Part shown: one piece after another, positions 22,713 through 34,506 of the stretch | Layout of the letters: the number at the start of each line of letters is the position of its first letter | How positions within the stretch are numbered: position 1 is the first letter of the stretch | Source of the DNA: Rhizodiscina lignyota | Taxonomy: Eukaryota; Ascomycota; Dothideomycetes; Aulographales; Rhizodiscinaceae | DNA: 64,000 bases | Direction: 5' to 3' | Assembly: GCA_010015805.1 (NCBI GenBank) | Contig: ML978140.1 | Location: forward strand, 353,827 to 417,826 | Made by a program: the position numbers and the translations under genes | The notes under the pieces: generated by a model | The model's input: the letters and a program-made list of their open reading frames with translations, nothing else | What the model was told of the DNA's origin: nothing | Databases searched by the model: none

Positions 22713-24183
22713 GCCACCGCTCGTCTCTCGTCAATTGTTGTAGGAGCCGATCAATCACGTCGCGCTGCTGAGTGTATTTTTATATAAAAATGCTACGTGT
22801 GCCAAAGAGGCAAGTCGTTTCCTGTACCTGCGTATCTTACTCTGCCTGCCCGGCTGTGAGTCGAATCAGCGTGGTACGGGCGTAACAGTGCGTCGTCCCC
22901 ACGCACTGGCACGACTCGTCACCGCTCCCGCAGAGTGCTCGTCGCTGCGAGGCTGCCACTTTCGTCGAGCACACACCCGAAAGATGCGGTGGAGATTTGC
23001 CACGGAACGCATGCGGCGCCATGCGGCCATTCCGACCCCGCAGGCTGGCCTTGCCAGTTCGTGTGCATCTCATGTCCTTAGCCACGATTCCTGGTGGCAG
23101 TCCGTCTCTGTGCATCGGATTTTAGCTCGGCTTGCCCGAAATGGTTCGCATCTGCCACTGCCATTGTGAGTGTCGCCCGCGTAAAATAGCAATGCCCTTC
23201 ACGTGCCGTCTAGCTGCGTCCGACGCCGGCCAATGGCCACAGCGCGGCAGGGGAGGGTGCGAAGTGTGTGGAGGCCGTGTGGGAGAGCATCTCGCACCGC
23301 TTTGCGCGCTCTTAGTCGGCGATTACAAAGCGAGCAGCGTCGATGACTCTTGCTGTGGAGTCGCGGGCCCTGCGTGCGAGCATGGAGCGGCCATGGGTGC
23401 CCGCCACTGCGAAACTGCATCGCGGCGCCAGATGTCCTGCGCCAACGCCGCCCTTCGGATTGGAGCTGCACAATTCGGCGGCAGGCGCCCAAGCAAATGC
23501 CAGTGACGACATTTGCGCTTGCGGCCCCCAACTCGCGCTGCAGCGCAGCGATCCTTCGCCCAGCCGCACGCGCTGTGTCTGCTCGCCGGAGAGTAATGGT
23601 GGCATGCTCGAAGGGGTGACATCGGGCAAGTCGATCAATCAGAGGGCAGTGCTCGAAAGGGCGCCTTCGCTTCTGGCCTTGAGTAAGTAAGCACACAACA
23701 ACCAGCGATCCAGCACGCCAGCAGCACCTTAAATCTTCCAACCAGCCAGGTGCGCCAGCCCTATCGGTCCCCTTCCGCACCGTTGGTTCCCTAGGCCCAC
23801 TCGCAAGGCCCACCTTATTCCTACAAACCCCGTCGTCAGCGGCCCGGGCGTGGGCGCTGCTCCAATTCCCTGAATCGACATCAACGCACGTCTTGTAGCC
23901 TGAAAGCCTCCCTCACTTTCCTCGTGTCAACAGCTGTCCTCGTCACGACTCCTCCCGCCACAACTTCGATATCTACTTCGTCGTGCTCGAGCGGCCTCTA
24001 CATCCACCCTTTTCGCCGCACTTCCAGCGCGCAGGATCACCCACGGGAGATTCGCGCTGAGCTTAATTCGCCGCTGGGTCGAAGCGGCATAACTCGCATT
24101 CCGCATTACGCTCCACAACGCCCAAGATTTCCAAAGAAGGAACACAGCTCGCAGTACCGGGGCCCTTCTAACCATCAGTCACG
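22713..24183. promoter_or_regulatory. Long leader and promoter region of the Zn2Cys6 regulator
   Basis: About 1.47 kb, G/C-rich in the first two thirds. Long open frames on both strands (for example 23199-23813 minus) reflect base composition and have no domains. Long upstream regions with short upstream ORFs are common for fungal transcription factors, and several short ATG-started frames occur in 23.9-24.18 kb. I see no separate gene. Confidence 0.4.
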
Positions 24184-27100
24184 ATGCCGTCGTCTCCGTC
24201 TGGCTCGCCAGACGAGTCGTACTTCAACGATCTATCGCAGCAGCCCTCCAACAACTCGACGTCGCAGAATGGCTCCAAAACGGGCACCTCCAACGGCGAC
24301 GCTGCCCCTGAGAGCGAAGCGCAGGCGCGCCCGAAGCGGATCGCATGTGTGCTCTGCAGAAAACGAAAGTTGCGCTGCGACGGTGCGCGGCCAGCATGCG
24401 GGACCTGCAAACGCCTCAGCCATGACTGCGCGTACGATGAGGTTCGCAAAAAGAGCGGTCCAAAGAGAGGATATGTAAAACTTCTTGAGGCTCGACTACG
24501 TACGTCACGATGCCTCGGAGACTTTACTGCAATGGGGGACGCCGTGCTAACCACCAATGCGCTTACAGAGCAGGTCGAAACACTCTTGAAAAACCAAGAT
24601 CCCATGGGAGATGTGCAGAGAAAAGGTTCCGATGATGCTCTACCACAATCATTCACCATCCCAACGAGACCGATCGTCACCAGCGCCCCGTCGACGGACA
24701 CGATCAATGTCAACCTATCCAACATAGACCCCCAGCTTCTTCCCCCAGGGACAGGGGCTACAACAGATTCTTTCTTGGGTGTGAATATGGGTGCCTCTAT
24801 GGAATCACATGGCGGCGAGGACCAGTTCTCGTGGGAGATGATAGGACTGGGACTTGAGGAGCCTCTCCCCCTCCAAGAGACGATTAATGAGCTGTAAGCA
24901 TTATTGGCAAGAAGTAAAGTCTCCGAATTGGCGTTCTAACTTTGCGCAGTCATCGCATTTTCTTTGAGAAGATCCACCCGTCAATGCCCATAGTACATCG
25001 TCCGCGATATCTCGCCGCCATGAACCTGGCGCCGCAGATGAGGCCACCCGTCGGATTACGTTATATGATGTGGTGCATGGCTGCTTCAGTTACGGACAAA
25101 TACGAAGCAATGCAAGAGCACTTCTATCACCGTGCGCGGAAATACCTCCAAATGGACGAGATGAGGGGCCACGGCGAAGCAACCATCACCATTGGAACGT
25201 GCCAAGCATGGCTGCTTGTTTCGATGCACGAGTTCAAGCTCATGTACTTCCCTCGCGCATGGATGAGCGTTGGGCGCGCGTGCCGCCTTGCTCTGATGAT
25301 GGGCCTCCACCGGTTAGACGGCGCTGGACTCGATGTCAAGCAGTGCATCCCTCCACCACGAGACTGGACGGAGCGCGAGGAGAGAAGGCGGACATTCTGG
25401 ATGGCCTTCTGCGAGGACCGGTACGCGAGCATCGGAACTGGCTGGCCAATGATCGTCGACGAGCGAGATGTAAGCTTGAACCGTGCTACAGGGCTGAATT
25501 AGAGTTGTATCCCCTGAGCTGACACAACAAATAGATAATGACAAATCTTCCTGCAGCGGAAGACGCTTTTGACAAGAGCAAGCCAATGCCTACCACGACT
25601 CTCGCTGAAGTGACGAAGCCAGGTGGAGCGGCGCAACTGTCGCAGTTTGGAGGAGTGGTGTTGATGGCTTGTCTGTTCGGTCGCAATCTCACCCATCTCC
25701 ACCGGCCAACGCAAGAAGACCAAGACGACAATCTCGAAGGCGCGTTTTGGCAACGGCATCGTGATATGGAGGGCATTCTTGCAAACACTGGACTGTCACT
25801 GCCAGATCACTTGAGGCTTCCAGCTGGTCTCCCCGATCCGAACGTCATTTTCCTCAACATGAACATTCACACATCGGCAATCTGCCTGCATCAAGCAGCG
25901 ATATTCAAAGCCGATAGGTACAAGCTGCCTGCGAATGTTGGCTCGGAGAGTCGAGTGCGATGCATGACCGCCGCTGCTGAAATCGCTCGGATAATGCGCA
26001 TGCTTGTGCATCTCGACCTCTCAAGCGTAAGACTGAGACTTGCATCTTACAAGCTCAATTCGCTAACCCTATTTACAGATGAATCCTTTCATTTCATTCT
26101 GTCTCTACGTCGCCGCTCGCGTCTTTGTACAATATCTCAAATTCCGACCCAAGGATCAACAGATGATCTCGTCACTCCAGTTCCTCCTCACAGCCATGCA
26201 GGCTCTGAAGAGGAAGAATCCGCTCACGGAATCATTCATCGTTCAATTAGACTTAGACCTCGCGGGAGCTGGTATTGACGTCGGCCAGCCAAAGCTGGAC
26301 TACTACAATAATAACATCGTTGTGAGTTATCGCCAAAATATGTATAATTCGGCTGCGACTAACGAGATCATCAGGGCGAAATCCCTCAAAACACCGATTC
26401 CGTAAGATGCAGCCCACTATTTGAGATCCGGGATTCACAGAATCCTCAGCAACAGACTGCTGGGAAGCAACAACAAGTCCCGCCTGTATATGGGAACCAT
26501 GGCTTAGCGAAGCATTCGAACCCGGGCTTCCCTGGAACCGACAGTCCAGGGCCTCCATTCCATAATAACCGCCCGAGTATCAGCATGATTGACCCAGGAA
26601 ACAGCTCGTCATTCGGTTATCTGAACAACACCCCAGAATCGATGAATCTTCCGAATCGACAACGGACAGGCCTGACACCTACCATGGCTGGCGGCACAGT
26701 GACTGCTCTCTCCCCATCCTCAAACGAAATGGACATGTCCCCCGACGCGGGCGCCGCGAACGACCAAGCGACCCCATCTACGGTGGCATCGCGCCAAGGC
26801 TCCTCCTCACACACCTCCTACACACCCCCCGGCCAGCAAGACGATCTCACCAAATCCTCCTTCGCCACCGCATTCGGCACCGTCTCAGCCACCACCTCCT
26901 CTGCATCCATCTCCTCCGGCATGCCTCTCGGCCCCACCACCGCCACCACATCCACCGACCAGGCCTTCTTCCCCGTGTCCAACGAGGACATGGACTTCGC
27001 CAACATCAACGCAAACTTCTTCCCCGACTCGGGTGCCAGCATGAGCATGACGGGCCAGACGCCTGCGGCGCTTGGTAGCACGGAGGAGTTCCAGTTCCCC

Positions 27101-27250
27101 ACGGCCTGGGATATCAGTATGAGTGGCACGGGCGTGAGCGGCGGGACGGGGCTGACGCCGATTGTCGAGCCGAATTGGAATAGTATGATGGAGGGGTGGG
27201 AGGGTATGGGGCCGTCGCATACGATGAACGCTTATGGACGGAGGGAGTAG
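24184..27250 (+). CDS. Zn2Cys6 transcription factor with fungal-specific middle domain
   Basis: Six exons: 24184-24499, 24569-24893, 24950-25469, 25535-26026, 26079-26321 and 26375-27250, 923 residues. The DNA-binding cluster has cysteines at 55, 58, 65, 72, 75 and 82 (C-x2-C-x6-C-x6-C-x2-C-x6-C), followed by the linker RKKSGPKRGYVK and a short coiled coil LEARLQQVETLLK created by splicing. The fungal_trans domain covers about 215-470 (RIFFEKIHPSMPIVHRPRY; RACRLALMMGLHRLDG; ERRRTFWMAFCEDRY). The C-terminal third is Ser/Thr/Pro/Gln-rich and probably activating. The cluster plus SGPKRGYVK linker reminds me of the cellulose regulators CLR-1/ClrA, but I cannot confirm orthology. A GH79 gene lies next door on the opposite strand, converging. 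Confidence 0.92.
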
Positions 27251-28144
27251 CGTTGTCAGTGCGACGATATGATCGGATGGGAGGCAAGGTTTTGAATGAC
27301 TTGGAATGGAGACGGAATGATATCACCTGGCGCAACATGGGCGTTTTCTTTCGGGGAATGGGTTGCAATATCCGAACCACAAAAAATGGGTGTAATAAAT
27401 TCTCCTGTCGCCACGATCGGACACGGAGTGCGGAATCTTCGCGAGAGTTCCGCTGGCGTTCTTTCTTTCTCTTTGGGAGGGAACATGATTTCGTTGCTGC
27501 TCTTATGAGAAGTTCAAACACTTCTTGCGCGCCTGTAGCGGCGTCGCCCCTGGTTATCTGCTGCGCAATGTATTATAGCTACATCCAATCTCCACGATGG
27601 TGTGTGTCGAAACGAAATCGGAATTAGACTTGCTTCGTGGTTCGTCATCAGGCCAACTTGCTTCGTATTCCTAAACGTGCCTTCGATGTCCATAGTAATT
27701 ATGATGGGTAGACACGAGGGAAAGTCTGAAGATCCCTTGCTGATCTCGTCTGAAACTAAGGCATAATTTCACGTAAGACGAAGTAGTGTCGTCGCAGTTC
27801 ATCGAAAGTATACTGCCCCAGCTCGTTGATAGAAAGGTTCATTATCTCCTACTTCAGATACTTCCTCACAGCAGGAAACGGTGCGCTAATGCCGTGAACA
27901 GGCCAAACTCATAAACAAAACTCCAGCAATGCTCTCATCCAAGCCATCCAAAAAGCTCTCGTAATCTTGGGTATCCGTATCCCCAGAACCCCCGTAGGTA
28001 TCCATAGGTATTGTAATTCATGCCAGCCCCCCTTTTCTGTGCAAAGCATCTATGTACAGTGTATCTCTACTGAGTCTACAATCGTCTATGCGAATGCAAA
28101 TTCCCCTTCCATTCCATCGCCCTTCGCTGCAAAGATCCGAAAGC
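27251..28144. other. Shared 3' region between regulator and GH79 gene
   Basis: About 890 bases between two converging genes. Open frames on both strands overlap the terminator region and have no domain. Expected to contain both polyadenylation regions. I see no gene. Confidence 0.5.
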
Positions 28145-30034
28145 TCACCAGCACCTCCACAGCAAGTGCGACGCTCCTAGCCCAACCATCCCGGCCACAG
28201 CCGCCAGGAAGAGGCTCTCGCGACTCCACTCCATCAGACTGCCCGCGCCACCTTTCTTCTGCGACGGCGTACTCGGTCCCGGATCCGGGTTCTGGCTCGC
28301 GCTCGTCGCGCTCGCGAGAATCGTCGTCGTCACGCCCGCAATCACAGCCGTAGTCGGCGTGGGATTCGACTTGGCGTCGCTCTTGTGGTTCGCCGTGCTG
28401 AGGCGCGGGTCGGTCGAGTTGGGCAGCACGACAGCGTTGGAGCCGAGCACCCATCCGAGATTCGCGACCACGGCTTGCGAGTCGCGCACGCGGATGGAGG
28501 CGTGGCCGTCGCTGTCGATGCGCACTGTCGTGGAGGCGGCGTGCATGTCGCCGGAGGGAGAGCCGTCCTTGTCGGAGAAGGTGAGGCCGTTCCACACGGT
28601 GCCGGAGGTGGAGTCTGCGCCGTCGGCGGTCAGGGTGGACAGGTACAGGACTTGGTTTTTGAAGTCGGGCAGGTCGAGGTTGAAGGTGACGCTGTCCTGG
28701 TCGCTGGCCGACGCGTTGACCATGATCGAGTTGATGAGCACAACAGATTGGAACGTACCGTGCGCGTAGAAGGCGTACGCACGGATGTTGCTGTTGCCTC
28801 CAGCATCGAGCTCAGCGACTCGCGCTGTGCCGTTGCAGTTTCCGATGAGCTGGGCCATGACGGCCCACGCGTAGTACGAGGGGCGAACATAAGGCGCGAC
28901 GCCGTTGCGCTCGACGGGAGCCCAAGGCGCAGACCAGGAGTTGTCCGTCATGTGCATATCGACGGAAGAAATGTTCAGTATCGCGGCGTAGAGGAAGAAG
29001 TTCAGCGTCCACAAGCTCGCGCCGAAGGTGTCACTGATGCCCTGCAGCCCGATCGGACCAGCCGATCCCATCTCGCGGAGATAGTAAGGGTAGCCGGTAC
29101 CCAGTGCAATAGCGACTTGCGATGCCCAATATGCGAATTGCGCCTCGGTGTTGTCGAGATCCATCAGATAATCTAATGTCAGGCCGCCAACGCTCACGTT
29201 GACAAAGTAGAAGTAATCGTGTTGGTTCCAACCGACGATGTAAGTGTCGTGAGTGCCGTTTGCAGTTTTGTTGATACCGTCGCTCATGAGAAGCGCGATT
29301 GCAAATGTCTTGCCTATGGTGCTTGCCGTGGTACCTGGCTCGAAGTAGTTTGAAGAGTAGTTATTCGGCGTCAGGACCTGATTCGCGACTGCTGCTGCAC
29401 GTGCCAGCCACTCATTTGTATAATCCAGCCCATCGTAAGTCGGCGGGCGGAAACCATTGCCGAGATAGAGATCCGGCTCATTTCCAATCTCGAACGAAAT
29501 GACGGTCGGTGTTGTTACTTGTTTGAGCACTTCTCTCGCTACGGTAGTGATTCGGGTCACCCAGTCGTTTTCATTATAGGCCATGTTCAGTCCAAAAACG
29601 ATGGGAGTTGCCGTAGGAAGCCGGTTAAGGGCCTTGAAGTAGGTATTGCCAAAGAGATTGCGATCTGACGGAACATTCCCCTGTCCTGTTGAATGGGGGT
29701 TGCTGACGAGACCCCAGCTGTCCACAGTTGAGTCGTAAACCATGCTGTCCTGCGCATTTCCTCCTATTCGAAGCTGCGGCGGCACACCAGAATAGTCTGC
29801 CAGGTTCTGGAATAGCTGGATTGACAGAGCATTTGTCTGCGAGTAGCCAAGGAACGAGAAGAGATTGGTGGGCTCAATTCCCATGCCCGCAAACGAAGGC
29901 GCAACAATTTGCGAGAGATTGGCAACTGAAGCCCCCTTGGCCGCCGGGGTGAGTGTGATTTCAGAAGCATTCTGAGCTGAACTGATAGCTGCGAATGAAA
30001 GACTGAGGACTGCGAACGGCAGCCGAGACAACAT
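28145..30034 (-). CDS. GH79 family glycosidase (beta-glucuronidase type), secreted or surface-anchored
   Basis: Single exon, 629 residues. An N-terminal signal peptide ends near AISSAQ (residue 21). The TIM barrel holds the acid/base Glu186 in ISFEIGNEPD and a likely nucleophile Glu321 in YYLREMGSAGP, the two residues expected for clan GH-A enzymes. A beta-sandwich domain follows (about 400-560) that ends with a Ser/Thr/Pro-rich linker. The last 20 residues are hydrophobic (LFLAAVAGMVGLGASHLLW) after a GGAGS stretch, which suggests a GPI-anchor signal or a membrane tail. Fungal GH79 enzymes remove glucuronic or 4-O-methylglucuronic acid from arabinogalactan proteins and related glycans. The precise substrate here is unknown. 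Confidence 0.92.
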   Translation of the reverse strand: MLSRLPFAVLSLSFAAISSAQNASEITLTPAAKGASVANLSQIVAPSFAGMGIEPTNLFSFLGYSQTNALSIQLFQNLADYSGVPPQLRIGGNAQDSMVYDSTVDSWGLVSNPHSTGQGNVPSDRNLFGNTYFKALNRLPTATPIVFGLNMAYNENDWVTRITTVAREVLKQVTTPTVISFEIGNEPDLYLGNGFRPPTYDGLDYTNEWLARAAAVANQVLTPNNYSSNYFEPGTTASTIGKTFAIALLMSDGINKTANGTHDTYIVGWNQHDYFYFVNVSVGGLTLDYLMDLDNTEAQFAYWASQVAIALGTGYPYYLREMGSAGPIGLQGISDTFGASLWTLNFFLYAAILNISSVDMHMTDNSWSAPWAPVERNGVAPYVRPSYYAWAVMAQLIGNCNGTARVAELDAGGNSNIRAYAFYAHGTFQSVVLINSIMVNASASDQDSVTFNLDLPDFKNQVLYLSTLTADGADSTSGTVWNGLTFSDKDGSPSGDMHAASTTVRIDSDGHASIRVRDSQAVVANLGWVLGSNAVVLPNSTDPRLSTANHKSDAKSNPTPTTAVIAGVTTTILASATSASQNPDPGPSTPSQKKGGAGSLMEWSRESLFLAAVAGMVGLGASHLLWRCW

Positions 30035-31383
30035 GATGAATGTTAGGGAGGCGAATGCACGCTCGCTAGTCTAAAATCCTGGGGTATAATTGACGAAACA
30101 GAAAAGCTTCCGGCGCCGAGAGTAGCTTTGTATTTCTTATTGATTCTGCGGTAGCAGAGGTGTTCCAGTTGTGCGGGTTTGTCGTCAGCTATCCATTTTG
30201 TGGAGCTATATCTGCACAACAGAGAGTTAAGCCTCACACTGACGCAATCGTACAATTGATAATGATTCCAACGCAAACAGAAAAGATGACCAACCTTCTT
30301 GATCTCGCAAGCACACGTCCACCGCCGGCCAGATGAGATGTCGCAAGAGAGGGGAAGAGAGGGCAGCGCTGGAGATTGCGCGGCGTGGGATCATCTTATG
30401 GTAATGTCGCTGGCGTGCGTTCGCGCCTTCCAAGGCCTAGGAGGCTGAAAGACATGGGGGGTGGGGCATGCAGAACCGGACCTCTCCACCGTCCAGTGTG
30501 CAGACAGAGGGCAAAGCAAGCTGATTCAAGCGGCAGATCAATCAACAGGGCACCCGAGATGCCGCAATGTCGCGGTTGACAAACTCGCCCGCCCTTCCCG
30601 GCACGCTTCGAAATGACGTTGGCACTGCTTGTGGGGGTTTGATGTGCCGTCAGCGAACAGCACAATCGACCCAATTTTCGCTCTCTGCTGGCTCAGTTGG
30701 TTCGCCGGCCGGTGCTGGACGGGCTCACGGTCAGTCATGTGGTGTGGAGAGCTGTTTCGAACTGCAGCGCAGCCACAGTGCGGAGCTCAAACATGCAGCG
30801 ACACACGGGCGCTTGCCGGGTTCAGGATAAATGCAGATGATGGCAGAATGATGATTCCTCGGATTACGCTCAATCTTGCATTTTCTGCCATGTTTTCCAG
30901 CAATCCAGCATTGCTAGCGCCGCACGGCCAGTGCTCTCGGCAGCGCTTCTCCACAAAACCGGCAGCAAAGCCACACCTCCACGACGCGCGTTTCCTCTTT
31001 GCGCGGCGGCACGAGTCGCTGCATCTCTACAGCATCCACGTGCCCTATCTGCTCGTGCTCACAGCTTCCAAGGTCCGGAGTTGCATCCGGCAATCAGGTC
31101 GACAGCACTCTCTTTCTCACTGCCATTAAGGTAGGTCTGCTTATCGTTGTCGGCATCCTCTTCGAGGCATTAATGAAGAAGGGACATGTGACAAATTGCT
31201 GTGGCTATCCCGGCCATGTCAGCGAGTCATGACCGAGAGATCGTTTATTGGGCGTAACTCTTTTTTGCTTGACGCATTTCCATAGCTTCCTTTTTGATGA
31301 AGATTTCATCTGGACTGTGCTCATTCGTGCACGGAAATGATAGATTTGTTTGGATCTCTAACTTTTAGCACCCCAACCGTTCA
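30035..31383. other. Upstream region of GH79 gene
   Basis: About 1.35 kb between the GH79 start and the end of the dehydrogenase, both on the minus strand. Plus-strand frames at 30567-31134 have no domains. I see no gene. A candidate CreA site in this region is listed separately. Confidence 0.45.
30461..30466 (+). promoter_or_regulatory. Candidate CreA/Cre1 site upstream of GH79
   Basis: GTGGGG matches the fungal carbon-catabolite repressor consensus SYGGRG and sits in a G-rich stretch about 430 bases upstream of the GH79 start. A second match, GCGGAG, lies near 30780. Such hexamers are frequent by chance, so this is only suggestive of glucose repression. Confidence 0.25.
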
Positions 31384-32796
31384 TCAATATCCCCTACCTC
31401 TATTGACAACGTTGAGCAGCGTCTCACCCCTCTGCAGTCTCCCAATGTTAATACCTAAGATATCCACACTGCGTCTAATGTATCCCGTCGCCGCACCGCT
31501 AACATGCGGTGTGATCGTCACATTCGGCAGCTGCCACAATTCATGGTTGTCCGGAAGAGGCTCTGGATTTGTAACGTCTAGGGCCGCACCGCGAAGTGAT
31601 CCCTCCACCGAGCCCGGCGAGTTTTTTAAGTACCGTATGAGCGCGTCCTGATCAATGACCTCGCCCCTTCCAATGTTGGACACGAAAGCCTGGCGCTTTT
31701 GCGCGAGGATACGAAATTCGGCGTCACCCAGCATTTTGCGGGTCTGCGGCGTAGCTGGCACAGTGACAACGAGAACGTCAATGTCTTGTTCAAGGAAGTT
31801 GTGCAGACTAGCCTTGTCCAGACCGGAGTACCAAGCCGATGGGATTAAGCCGTCCGGATCGCCGGAGCCAGGCTCGAAGTAAGTCGTGTCTCGCCTGGAT
31901 TCTGGTGTGCGTTTCTCCGAGCCTGTGAATGCAATGACGTCCATTCCGAAGCCCTGTGCGGCTTGCGCGATGTGACGGCCAATGCTGCCATAGCCAAGGA
32001 TGCCCATTCGTTGACCCCTAGGTTTCATGAGCTTTTTTTCTCTACTAGGATACAAGAACTAGGGCTCAAACGTACCTCAGCTCTGTCGCTCTGCCATAGT
32101 GATCCGCAAAGTATCCCCAGCGCGATTCATCTTGCCACTTGAGCATCGTCTTGAATTGATGTGTCTGCGCAAGAAGCGTCAAAAAAACCCATTCTGCTAT
32201 CTGAGGCCCGTGGCAACCAGAACTGCTCGTCATGACTACCTCAGGGTGGGCGAACCACGGCGTGGATGCGAGGTGTTCTGTCCCGGCAGAGTAGACGTGC
32301 ACGTATCGAAGCCTTGGTGCTTCCTCGGGTTTTGGAAGCATACGGAGCGTCATCAGAGATGTGACGTCTTGGAATATGCCTGCATGGACGTTTAGATGAG
32401 GTTTGCTACGGAAAGGTGATGCGGTGTACCTGGTGGAAGTGGAGTATCATTCTGCCACGCATTGAGAGGGTGAACTTTTTGATCAATCCATGTGAGCTTT
32501 AGGCCTGGGATTGATTCGCGAAGCTCGTTGGTATATTCTTCTGGCTCTGAGAAGGGAAGGATGCAAAGGACATTTTCACCGCTCAAATCTACATTTGTTC
32601 CTCCAGTGCCCACCTGAGATGATCTGGCAGACTTAGAAAATGACCGTAGAATTTGACGCTTCGCTGTTACGGACAACTGTGCTTGAAGACACGCCCTACA
32701 TGAGGAACATTCACTTTTGGAGTACGCTGAGAGCAACGATGGCCTGAGCATGCGCTGCAGCAGGCATTGACGGTGGAAAAGGGAGAACGACGACAT
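31384..32796 (-). CDS. D-isomer-specific 2-hydroxyacid dehydrogenase, probably mitochondrial
   Basis: Three exons, 32796-32430, 32379-32076 and 32041-31384, 442 residues. The NAD(P)-binding domain has GILGYGSIG (GxGxxG) and the substrate/catalytic regions VSNIGRGEVID (Arg), LDVTNPEPLP (Glu) and ITPHVSG (His), as expected for the glyoxylate/hydroxypyruvate reductase-like family. The first 60 residues are Arg/Ser/Leu-rich with few acidic residues (FHRQCLLQRMLRPSLLSAYS), fitting a mitochondrial presequence. I chose the start MSSFSLFH at 32796. An in-frame Met 43 codons upstream (32925) is possible but would bury the presequence. Substrate is not determinable. Confidence 0.88.
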
Positions 32797-33505
32797 GATA
32801 GCAGTGCCAGCCGCAACGCCAAATACACTATGGAAAGACGCTTCGCTGGTTTTGAAAGAGTGCTTGAGAAAGGGAGAGACAAAGCCTTCGAATGAGGGTT
32901 TGACACCGTTCGCTATCGGTCTCACGCCCTACGACAACTATCCTGGAAGCTCTTGGCCGTCCATGCTCCCTGAAGCGACTCTAACCGCGATGTAGACAGT
33001 ATATAGACCCGGTTCCGCGGAAAGATGAGAAGGGAACAGGCGTGGAACAGCTGTAAAGGTTAAGAGATGGAAGAAGGTAAAGAGGAGAGGTCGATAAAAG
33101 TGGAGACGAGGAAACTGACGATTGCCTGATTCGGAACGGCCTGATTTCGCGGGGATTACCATCAGGATATATATTGTATTTCACATTTCAAAGAGACAGT
33201 GAAGAAAAGTGTTATTACGATGATAAATGCTTGAAATCTCACCTAAAATTTTGGAATGTCGCCTGGAAGATCGTCGAATGCAGTGCTCCAATAAAGTTCG
33301 CCCATTTCTAAAACGTCATGAGCACTACGTCATTTGTGTACGAAACCGTACGCGTGAGCAGTTTCCAGCCTTGTACCTTGCGCATATAAAGAGAAACACT
33401 CCTGTTTCCTTATCTTCAAACTCCTGCGAAATTTTCTATACCATCCAAAGCAGAATCGACTACTCAAAATCAGAACCCGAATCATTCCCACTTCAAACAT
33501 ACAAC
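32797..33505. promoter_or_regulatory. Divergent promoter, dehydrogenase / I78 gene
   Basis: About 710 bases between divergent starts. For the plus-strand gene there is a good TATA box (ATATAAA) at 33384-33390, about 120 bases before its start, followed by a pyrimidine- and A-rich leader (CTTCAAACATACAAC) typical of highly expressed fungal genes. No other gene seen. Confidence 0.55.
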
Positions 33506-33812
33506 ATGCCTCTCGTTGTTCCCGGCATCACGAACAAGGGTAACTCCCAGACCGAGAAGTGGCAGAACGACCTTATGGGTAAGAAGATTGGCGATGCCTC
33601 AAATGAGACCGTGAGTCGCTCCATTTCTTCAATAGCTGGACTCAAATGTACCCAATTCGGCTTACTCTTCTTAGACATTCGCGAAGAAAGACCTCCCATC
33701 CGAGAGCCGGGTCATCAAGGAGGGCGATATGTTCACGCAAGACCACAAGCCAGATCGACTGAACATCCATGTCGGAGACGACGGCACTGTCAACAAAGTC
33801 ACTCATGGTTAG
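33506..33812 (+). CDS. Proteinase inhibitor I78-type small protein
   Basis: Two exons, 33506-33610 and 33675-33812, 80 residues. The second half matches the I78 inhibitor pattern: a conserved SRVIKEGDMFT, then HKPDRLNIHVGDDG and VNKVTHG at the C-terminus. The best-known relative is the Aspergillus elastase inhibitor AFUEI. No signal peptide is visible, so it may act inside the cell, perhaps on the fungus's own serine proteases. The strong TATA box and leader suggest high expression. The intron is 64 bases with GTGAGT at its start and TTAG at its end. Activity is inferred from family only. Confidence 0.82.
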
Positions 33813-34506
33813 GTCCGAGGAGAGGCATTCGTTCTGAGTTGTGTGCTCGGCCTACTTTAATATTTTCGTTAGATACGATATGATGAATAGACGTCACCCA
33901 AGTTCAACCTTGTTAGAATCTATCAGTCCATTTGTCAGAAGTGAGTTTACTGTGAGCATCCGATGCGTTAAGAACTTGCCATCATATAACTCCATTGTCT
34001 GTCCACGCGGGCATCCGCTTGTAGCGATCTGAGACCTATTTATCACTCTTTGAAGAAACATATTGGCTGATTATCTCATAAATCACACCCCTAACCCTAG
34101 CGAAGTGGCGCCTTACTATACGATACGATAAGCGAGAATCTGAGTGGCGCTTCGTCACGTCACTTCAACTCCCCCTTTGACCTGCATATTATCAGCACGA
34201 GCATTTCTCAAATCGCGAGGCTGAAATCTGGGCTATAGCGGTTGTGTACATATAGTTCTGTATCATGAGGCTTGGATCCTGCTGCCTGCCAATATCTGTT
34301 GGCGCCCGACCCCTGTCCTCTACAATCCTGCGAGGCGTAATCCAGCCTCGCGCGCGAACCCTCTGGTATATCTAGTTTTGATTGTCCCATATACTCGTTG
34401 ACTCTTCCGTATACATGTTCCATTGCGTCAGAGGCTAGTTTTAATCTCAAACTCAGATGTTCCATCACCCCTCGGTGACCAGCCTACCCAAGCCTCCGTA
34501 TCCTCG
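33813..34506. other. Spacer before the membrane-protein gene
   Basis: About 690 bases with A/T-rich stretches. A minus-strand frame (34208-34468) has no domain. The sequence CCCTAACCCTAG near 34090 looks like one and a half telomere repeats but is isolated. I see no gene. Confidence 0.5.

Noticed and set aside
23199-23813. Minus-strand open frame of 204 codons
   Set aside because: Lies in G/C-rich sequence with long open frames on both strands, has no domain, and overlaps the promoter and leader of the Zn2Cys6 regulator.
34085-34100. CCCTAACCCTAG, telomere-like sequence
   Set aside because: Only about one and a half repeat units, isolated in a normal spacer. Not an internal telomere array.
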